Made by a program: the position numbers and the translations under genes. The notes under the pieces were generated by a model, which was not told where the DNA came from, did not search any database, and was given only the letters and a program-made list of their open reading frames with translations. Positions 58,951 to 64,000 of a stretch of 64,000 nucleotides of DNA are shown one piece after another; positions within the stretch are counted from its first letter, which is position 1, and every line of letters starts with the position of its first letter. The DNA lies in contig NC_021663.1 in NCBI RefSeq assembly GCF_000418365.1, positions 2,294,001 to 2,358,000 of the forward strand, read 5' to 3'. This DNA comes from Corynebacterium terpenotabidum Y-11 (GTDB lineage Bacteria; Actinomycetota; Actinomycetes; Mycobacteriales; Mycobacteriaceae).

Positions 58951-60282
58951 GTGCAGCGTGCCGGTCGGTCCCTGACAGTCGCGACGCTGGTCGTCGCCGT
59001 CTCCGGCTACGCCGTCATCGTCCTGGCCGGCCGGTCGCTCTCGCCGGCGGACTATGAACGCTTCACGGTCTACTGGGGACTGTTCTTCGCCTGCACCGGC
59101 GTGCTCGACGGACTGCTGCAGGAAACGACGCGCGCGGTCACTGCGGCGCAGCAAGCGCCGGGGCGTCCGGCCGGTCTTCCAGCCGGTCATTCAGTCACCG
59201 ACGCCGACCCCGCCTCCGGTGCCCACCCGGCAGCGGTCGCGGTCGGCGTGGCACTCGGAGTGACCGCACTCATCGCGTGCACCGCACCACTGTGGGCGTC
59301 CTCCCTGCTTCCCGGCGCGGGGGTGACCGGCGCCGTGCTGCTCGCGTCGGGCCTGGCCAGCTACGCCGTCCAGGCCACGGTCTGCGGTCTGCTCTCGGCG
59401 TCCGGTCGGTGGCGCAGCTACGCCTGGCTGATCAGTGTGGACAGTGCCGTACGTGTGGCCCTTGCCGTGGCTGCCTGGGCGACGGGCCTGCACCTCACCG
59501 CATTCCTGCTGGTGACCGTCATCGGGGCGGCGACCTGGACCGGCCTGCTGCTCACCGACCGTCACCGGACCCGGATCCTGTTACGGCACCGGGCCGATGT
59601 GCCGACCGGGGAATTCCTGCGCCGGGTGGGGGCGGCGATGCTGGCGTCCGGGGCGACGGCCCTGCTCATCACCGGTTTCCCGGTGCTGTTCACGGTGACC
59701 TCACGCGACGCCGCCCCTGGGACGCTGGCCGCGGTGATCACCGCGGTGACGCTCACCCGCGCCCCACTGCTCGTACCGCTGCAGCGGTTCCTTCCGGCGC
59801 TCATCGTGCACTTGTCCCGACACCGGGACGCCGTGCGTCGCGCGCTGCTGCGTCCGTTGGCGGTGGTGGTGGCCACCGCCCTCGGCGGAGGCCTGATGGC
59901 CTGGTGGCTCGCGGTGCCGTTGGCCGGCTGGTTCTTCCCCGCCGACCTCGTGGCCGACGCCGGCGTGTTCGCGGTGCTGACCGTGGCCTCCGGTGCCCTG
60001 GCGGTACTGATGGTCACCGGCAGCGCGATGCTGACCGTGGAGCGCCACGGCGTCTACGTCCTCGGCTGGCTCACCGCCACGGTGGTGGCAGTGGCGTTGC
60101 TGTCGCTTGATCTCTCCCCCGCCACTCGGGCCGCCCTGGCCCTCGGCGTCGCCCCACTGGCGGGTGCGGCGGTACACCTAGCGGCGTCGGCGTCCCCGGC
60201 GTCCTTCCGGCGACTCAGGCCTTCTCGACCCGCACGGCCGGTGCAGCCGGGCCGGGCAGGTTCTTCTTCGAGAACGCGGTGA
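58951..60282 (+). CDS. MOP-superfamily flippase-like membrane protein
   Basis: A 443-residue protein with about twelve hydrophobic helices and weakly conserved sequence, similar in layout to polysaccharide or lipid-II-type flippases. It has an N-terminal helix followed by AGRSLSPADYERFTVYWGLFF, a segment common in O-antigen flippase-like proteins of actinobacteria. Starting 3 nt after the mycoloyltransferase stop, it is probably in the same operon, suggesting that it moves an envelope lipid or glycan precursor. The C-terminal Arg/Pro-rich 22 residues overlap the end of the convergent MFS gene by 68 nt, so the true end of one of the two may deserve a check. Confidence 0.7.
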   Translation: MQRAGRSLTVATLVVAVSGYAVIVLAGRSLSPADYERFTVYWGLFFACTGVLDGLLQETTRAVTAAQQAPGRPAGLPAGHSVTDADPASGAHPAAVAVGVALGVTALIACTAPLWASSLLPGAGVTGAVLLASGLASYAVQATVCGLLSASGRWRSYAWLISVDSAVRVALAVAAWATGLHLTAFLLVTVIGAATWTGLLLTDRHRTRILLRHRADVPTGEFLRRVGAAMLASGATALLITGFPVLFTVTSRDAAPGTLAAVITAVTLTRAPLLVPLQRFLPALIVHLSRHRDAVRRALLRPLAVVVATALGGGLMAWWLAVPLAGWFFPADLVADAGVFAVLTVASGALAVLMVTGSAMLTVERHGVYVLGWLTATVVAVALLSLDLSPATRAALALGVAPLAGAAVHLAASASPASFRRLRPSRPARPVQPGRAGSSSRTR

Positions 60283-61483
60283 CCATCGCCAGGCAGAGAA
60301 CCGACATGACGATGCCGAAGCCGAGCATCTCGGTGTAGGTGAAGGCATCGGACAGTTCGGTGAGGAGCATCGGGAAGAAGAAGCCGATGTAGGTCAGGGC
60401 GTAGTAGACGGCGGTGAGACCACCGAGATCGTCCGGCCCGGCCATGCGCTGGACCTCGGTGAGCCCGGAAACCATGCACAGGCCGTAACCCAGGCCGAGG
60501 ACGACCGCGACGATGATCGTGTTCCACACGGCGATGTTGTGGGCGGACAACGTGGCGATGACCATCCCGACGACCACGATGCTCAGGCCACTGATCGGGC
60601 CGCGGGCGCTGGTCGTGGTGTTGATCTTCGAGCCGAACTGCTGGATGGTGAAGCCACAGCCGAGGGCGATGACGGTGAGCAGGCCGGTGAACGCGATCGG
60701 GGTGGAGACCTGGTCCTGCACCAGCCGCGGCATGATCGCGTAGGACACGCCCGCCGAACCGAAGACCCACGGTGCCATCGGGGCGACGACGGTAAGGAAG
60801 CGGCGGTTCGTCACCGAGGGGATCTTCAGGTCCGTCCAGAAGGAACCCTGGACCTTGAGATGGGCGGACTGGCGGGTCTCCGGGATGGTGAGGATCCCGG
60901 CCAGGGCGATCACCGAGATCACCATATGGACGAGGTACGGCAGCTGACCGGGCATCGGACCCCACTGGGCGAGCAGCGCGGCACAGCCGGCACCGAGACC
61001 GAACCCGGCGGTGTTGGACATCGCGGCACGCTGGGCACCGGTGGCGGGGCGCGCCGAGGTGTCGAAGGGGGCGGTGGACAGTTCCTTGATCCAGGAGCCG
61101 CCGGCGGACATCACGATGCCGACGCCGAGACCGGCGAAGACCCGCCCGATGAAGATCGACCATTCGGTGGTCTCACCGGCGGCGATGAAGATACTGCCGA
61201 GCAGGGCGATCAGCGGGGCCGGCAGCATGACCGGTTTCCGTCCGTAGCGGTCGGACAGTGGGCCGGCGAGCAGCAGACCGCAGACGATACCGAAGGCGTA
61301 GGAGACGAGCAGGGAGTCGATGAAGACTTCGCCGAACACGGCGGCGTCCCGGTAGAACACCAGCATCGGGGTGGCCTCGTTCCCGCCCCAGGCCACGCTG
61401 AAGACGGCGAAGGCGACGAAGAGCCAGGCCTTCGAGTCCCGGGTGCGTGGGGTAGATGTTCCGCGATGTCCTGCCTGAGTCAT
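60215..61483 (-). CDS. Major facilitator superfamily transporter
   Basis: A 422-residue MFS carrier with twelve predicted helices. The loop 2-3 signature GPLSDRYGRKPVM is clear; motif B-like GRVFAGLGVGIVMSAGGSW and a long central loop follow. The ATG at 61483 is preferred because TAGGAT lies 7 nt upstream (leaderless); 61492 is an alternative. Substrate not predictable. Its last 68 nt overlap the convergent flippase gene. Confidence 0.85.
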   Translation of the reverse strand: MTQAGHRGTSTPRTRDSKAWLFVAFAVFSVAWGGNEATPMLVFYRDAAVFGEVFIDSLLVSYAFGIVCGLLLAGPLSDRYGRKPVMLPAPLIALLGSIFIAAGETTEWSIFIGRVFAGLGVGIVMSAGGSWIKELSTAPFDTSARPATGAQRAAMSNTAGFGLGAGCAALLAQWGPMPGQLPYLVHMVISVIALAGILTIPETRQSAHLKVQGSFWTDLKIPSVTNRRFLTVVAPMAPWVFGSAGVSYAIMPRLVQDQVSTPIAFTGLLTVIALGCGFTIQQFGSKINTTTSARGPISGLSIVVVGMVIATLSAHNIAVWNTIIVAVVLGLGYGLCMVSGLTEVQRMAGPDDLGGLTAVYYALTYIGFFFPMLLTELSDAFTYTEMLGFGIVMSVLCLAMVTAFSKKNLPGPAAPAVRVEKA

Positions 61484-61611
61484 GTCGACCATCCTAGACT
61501 GTGCCCCCACCTGCGACGCAATGTGGTCGTACCTTAGGAGGTGAGGATCGTCCGTACGATGTCCGGGTATGGTCGACACACACCACTCCGGACAGTGACA
61601 GGGGCTCAACG

Positions 61612-62028
61612 ATGCGACTTCTGCTCAACATCATCTGGCTGGTGCTGTCCGGCTTCTGGCTCTTCTGCGGCTACGTCCTCGCCGGACTCGTCGCCTGCAT
61701 CTTCATCGTGACGATCCCCTTCGGGGTGGCGTCCTTCCGGATCGCCGGATACGTCCTGTGGCCGTTCGGCCGCGAGGTGGTGGACACCCCAGGGGCCGGG
61801 GTGACGACCGGGATAGGCAACGTGATCTGGTTCCTCGTCGCCGGGTTGTGGCTGGCGCTCGGGCACCTCGCCACAGCCTTCGCCCTGGCGATCACGATCA
61901 TCGGGCTGCCGTTGGCCTGGGCGAACATCAAACTCATCCCGGTGACCTGCTTCCCCTTCGGCAAGCGGGTCGTGGCGTCCCGTGACCTGGCGCATGCGCC
62001 GGTGCACTACCCGGGGTACGCGCGCTAA
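61612..62028 (+). CDS. YccF domain-containing membrane protein
   Basis: A 138-residue protein with two YccF repeats: LLLNIIWLVLSGFWLFCGYVLAG with IPFGVASFRIAGYVLWPFGR, then NVIWFLVAGLWLALGHLATA with IIGLPLAWANIKLIPVTCFPFGK. Both halves share the IW-GW-G and PFG pattern. The ATG has a weak AGGGG upstream. Family function unknown. Confidence 0.9.
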   Translation: MRLLLNIIWLVLSGFWLFCGYVLAGLVACIFIVTIPFGVASFRIAGYVLWPFGREVVDTPGAGVTTGIGNVIWFLVAGLWLALGHLATAFALAITIIGLPLAWANIKLIPVTCFPFGKRVVASRDLAHAPVHYPGYAR

Positions 62029-62056
62029 CGACGCCGGTCGGCAGACGGGCGGGCTG

Positions 62057-62096
62057 CGTCAGCGGCCGTCAGCGGCCGTCAGCGGCCGTCAGCGGC
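62057..62096. repeat. 10-bp tandem repeat between convergent genes
   Basis: The unit AGCGGCCGTC occurs three times in exact tandem (62061-62090), with partial copies on both sides. It lies in the 69-nt gap between the YccF gene and the DinB-like gene. It is probably a slippage repeat. Confidence 0.85.
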
Positions 62097-62097
62097 T

Positions 62098-62673
62098 TCA
62101 GTCGAGCCCGAAGGCCGGGTCGCGGCCAACATAGGCCATGAGACGGACAGTAGGGGTGGCGTCCGCCGGTGCCTCGACCGGTGGCCCGAAGCCGCCGCCG
62201 GCCTGCAACCGCTCACCGAGGGACTGCAGGGCACTGAGATTCTTCTCAGCGAAGTCGGCGTCCAGCTCCACATCACGGCCCTGCGACCGGGCGAGATCCC
62301 AGGTGTGCATGAACACGTCCGGGATGAAGAACCCGGTGGCGTTGCGGGCCAGGGACTGCCCGGGTATCGGACCGCGGGCAACCAGCGCCTCGGACGCCGT
62401 GGCGTCCTCCAGGGCAGCCTGCACGATCGCGGAGAACTGCTGCCACGCCTGGGCCGGGTCGGAATACTTGTCCGCCGTGAGATCCACTGCGATACCGACA
62501 TCCTCCAACGCCGGGGTGAACCAACTGATGAGGTGGCCGACAAGATCCCTGGCCTTCCACTCGACGCAGGGAGTCCGGGCATCCCAGCCCTGCGGGGAGA
62601 TATCGGCGGCCTGTGCGGTGAAACCGGCGGCGACCTCACGGAAACGGTCCGGCACACTGGACGGAAGAGCCAT
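62098..62673 (-). CDS. DinB-like (TIGR03086 / maleylpyruvate isomerase N-terminal type) protein
   Basis: A 191-residue protein of the DinB-like four-helix fold. It has WDARTPCVEWKARDLVGHLI near residue 35 (metal-ligand His), FFIPDVFMHTWDLARSQG with the second His pair, and a C-terminal LMAYVGRDPAF. In actinobacteria such proteins use or are related to mycothiol-dependent enzymes. AGGAGG lies about 7 nt before the ATG, which settles the start. Substrate unknown. Confidence 0.85.
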   Translation of the reverse strand: MALPSSVPDRFREVAAGFTAQAADISPQGWDARTPCVEWKARDLVGHLISWFTPALEDVGIAVDLTADKYSDPAQAWQQFSAIVQAALEDATASEALVARGPIPGQSLARNATGFFIPDVFMHTWDLARSQGRDVELDADFAEKNLSALQSLGERLQAGGGFGPPVEAPADATPTVRLMAYVGRDPAFGLD

Positions 62674-62786
62674 GGAAACCTCCTGGAGATCCGGGGCGCG
62701 GGTGCGGCGCACCCCCTCATAGGTCCCCGTCGAGTGTACGCCGGGACCCGACTGCCCCTGCCCCGTCGGACCCGACATGACGGAAG

Positions 62787-62815
62787 CCCCAGGCGAACCG
62801 GGGTTCTGCCTGGGG
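62787..62815 (-). terminator. Hairpin after tRNA-Thr
   Basis: An 8-bp stem, CCCCAGGC/GCCTGGGG, with a 13-nt loop, starting 6 nt beyond the CCA end of the tRNA in its direction of transcription. Confidence 0.65.
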
Positions 62816-62820
62816 ATACG

Positions 62821-62896
62821 TGGAGCCGCTTGCGAGAATCGAACTCGCGACCTTCTCATTACGAGTGAGACGCTCTACCGACTGAGCTAAAGCGGC
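62821..62896 (-). tRNA. tRNA-Thr (anticodon CGT)
   Basis: The minus strand folds as a full cloverleaf. The acceptor is GCCGCTT/AAGCGGC with discriminator T and encoded CCA. The D arm is AGCTCAGTCGGTAGAGC, and the anticodon stem TCTCA/TGAGA holds loop CTCGTAA (anticodon CGT, reading ACG). The T arm is GCGAG-TTCGATT-CTCGC. Length is 73 nt plus CCA. Confidence 0.96.
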
Positions 62897-62966
62897 ACGG
62901 TCGGTAATCCTAACGGACGCCCCACGACACCGACAAACCGGGTCCGGGTCAGGCACAGATCCACCA

Positions 62967-64000
62967 TCACACCTGGCCACAGCACTCACGTAGGCGCCCG
63001 ACCATCCCGGTCAGCGCCACCTCCGGCTTCACGTTCCGGCCCAGCGTCTCCCGGCAGTCGGACACCGCGTCGATGCACCTCACCAGGGCCTCCGGAGAGT
63101 TGCGTCGGGCCAGCTCGCGGGACACCTTTTGCTGGTCCGGGTGCAGGAAACCCCCGACCGGGTTACCGGCGGCCTCCGCGCTGGCGTCAGCGCCAGCGTC
63201 CACACCGGCATCCTCACCAGCGTTCTCCACCGCCCCGACCGCGACCATCATCGCGTCCCGGTACAGCCCGGCGATGTCGATCAGCGCCAGATCCAGGGCA
63301 TCGCGCAGCATCCGGGTCCGCCGGTTCTTCTGCATCTTCTCCAGCTCCTTGATCTGACCCGCCGCACCGACCTGTGCCTTCGCCACGCCACGACCCTTCG
63401 CCCCCATCCCCAGGGAACTCTCCAGCTCCGCCAATTCGTGCTCCTCAAGGGACGCCACGGACGCCGCGGCCTCCGCTGTCGCCGTCTTCACCAGCTCCGC
63501 GGTGAACCGGTAGCCCTCACCGGAGCGGTAGATCAGGCCCGGCAACCGCAATGCCGCGGCCCGCTTCGTCCGCGCCGCCTCATCGAGCGCCAGGTGCCGC
63601 GCCCGACCGATGTGCCCACCGGACACCGACGCCGCCCAGTGCGCCTGCTCGGCGGTCAGTCCCAGCCGCGCGTCAGCGACCAGCACCGCCTCGACCTCCT
63701 CCTCCGACGGGGTCGGCACATAGACGTGCCGACACCGCGAGCGCAACGTGATGGAGATGTCCTCCGGATCGGTCGACGGAGCACACAGCAGGAACACTGT
63801 GTGCGCCGGCGGTTCCTCCACACTTTTCAGCAGCGCATTCGCGCCGGAATCGCCGAGCCGGTCGGCGTCCTCGACGATCACCACACGCCAGCGGGCCACC
63901 GACGGCAGGACCGCCGAGGTCCGGATGATGCCACGGACTTCGTCGACCGGGATGGTGACACCATCGGTGCGGATCCACGAGATGTCCGGATGCGTCCCGG
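62967..64000 (-). CDS. holB: DNA polymerase III subunit delta' (5' end outside window)
   Basis: The frame is open to the window edge; the visible 344 codons include HPDISWIRTDG and VDEVRGIIR. These are followed by VVIVEDADRLGDSGANALLKSVEEPP and the sensor-1 segment ITLRSRCRHVYVP, typical of the clamp-loader delta' subunit. The Walker A region would lie upstream, outside the window. A helical C-terminal domain contains an Ala/Asp/Gly-rich insert (DAGVDAGADASAEA). The DnaX complex partner role is known for the family. tRNA-Thr follows after 70 nt. Confidence 0.92.
   Translation of the reverse strand, partial: GTHPDISWIRTDGVTIPVDEVRGIIRTSAVLPSVARWRVVIVEDADRLGDSGANALLKSVEEPPAHTVFLLCAPSTDPEDISITLRSRCRHVYVPTPSEEEVEAVLVADARLGLTAEQAHWAASVSGGHIGRARHLALDEAARTKRAAALRLPGLIYRSGEGYRFTAELVKTATAEAAASVASLEEHELAELESSLGMGAKGRGVAKAQVGAAGQIKELEKMQKNRRTRMLRDALDLALIDIAGLYRDAMMVAVGAVENAGEDAGVDAGADASAEAAGNPVGGFLHPDQQKVSRELARRNSPEALVRCIDAVSDCRETLGRNVKPEVALTGMVGRLRECCGQV

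Noticed and set aside
62821..62896. tRNA-Thr as an integration site of a genomic island
   Set aside because: No repeat of the tRNA 3' end, integrase gene or compositional shift is visible on either side within the window.

Overview
The window is about 64 kb of very GC-rich (roughly two thirds G+C) chromosomal DNA from a mycolic-acid-producing actinobacterium, most likely a Corynebacterium. The evidence is mycoloyltransferases, mycothiol synthesis (mshA), SenX3/RegX3, the small ribosomal protein bS22, malate synthase G and isocitrate lyase as a divergent pair, and many GTG starts. Gene order from pitA through menE/menA, ccsB-resB-ccdA, hemL, hemB-hemD-hemC-hemA, bS22, a small HTH protein, proC, ppx, regX3-senX3, gpmA, mshA, murB to deoC matches, from memory, the Mycobacterium tuberculosis Rv0545c-Rv0476 block in reverse. 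This is conserved core chromosome. I see no prophage, insertion sequence, CRISPR array or plasmid gene.

Layout. 1-3.5 kb: end of a phosphate permease, a small membrane protein, menE and menA (menaquinone). 4.4-7.1 kb: dTDP-rhamnose genes rmlA, rmlC and rmlB, without rmlD, coupled to the end of a cytochrome c maturation operon (ccsX-ccdA-resB-ccsB, 7.1-11.6 kb). 11.5-26.5 kb: a histidine phosphatase and the heme genes hemL, hemB, hemD/cobA, hemC and hemA plus a glutaredoxin-like protein. Among the heme genes lie a P-type ATPase that has lost its catalytic residues, two small membrane proteins, a YhgE/Pip membrane protein and a degenerate ABC ATPase. 26.5-40.7 kb: bS22, the HTH protein, proC, an acidic-repeat membrane protein, ppx, regX3-senX3-gpmA, a YbjN-domain gene, mshA, murB, a DUF2505 gene, an LmeA-like gene, deoC and a DUF2516 gene. 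40.8-50.2 kb: a DUF445 gene, sdhCAB, and a GH65 phosphorylase with beta-phosphoglucomutase. 50.4-56.0 kb: glyoxylate shunt (glcB and aceA, divergent) and lpd. 56.1-60.3 kb: cell-envelope genes (a 33-residue peptide gene, two secreted mycoloyltransferases, a MOP-type flippase). 60.2-64 kb: an MFS carrier, a YccF protein, a DinB-like protein, tRNA-Thr and the start-truncated holB.

Functional theme. Many genes serve respiration: menaquinone, heme, cytochrome c assembly, succinate dehydrogenase, glyoxylate shunt and Lpd. Envelope functions (rhamnose for arabinogalactan, murB, mycoloyltransferases, LmeA-like protein) are interleaved. Palindromes resembling GlxR sites lie before sdhC and between glcB and aceA, with RamA-like motifs in the latter. 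About fifteen genes have a TANNNT-like box 6-8 nt before the start codon, the pattern of leaderless transcripts.

The most unusual content is the cluster of structurally intact but catalytically degenerate ATPases, with membrane partners, inside the heme locus (13.7-21.5 kb).
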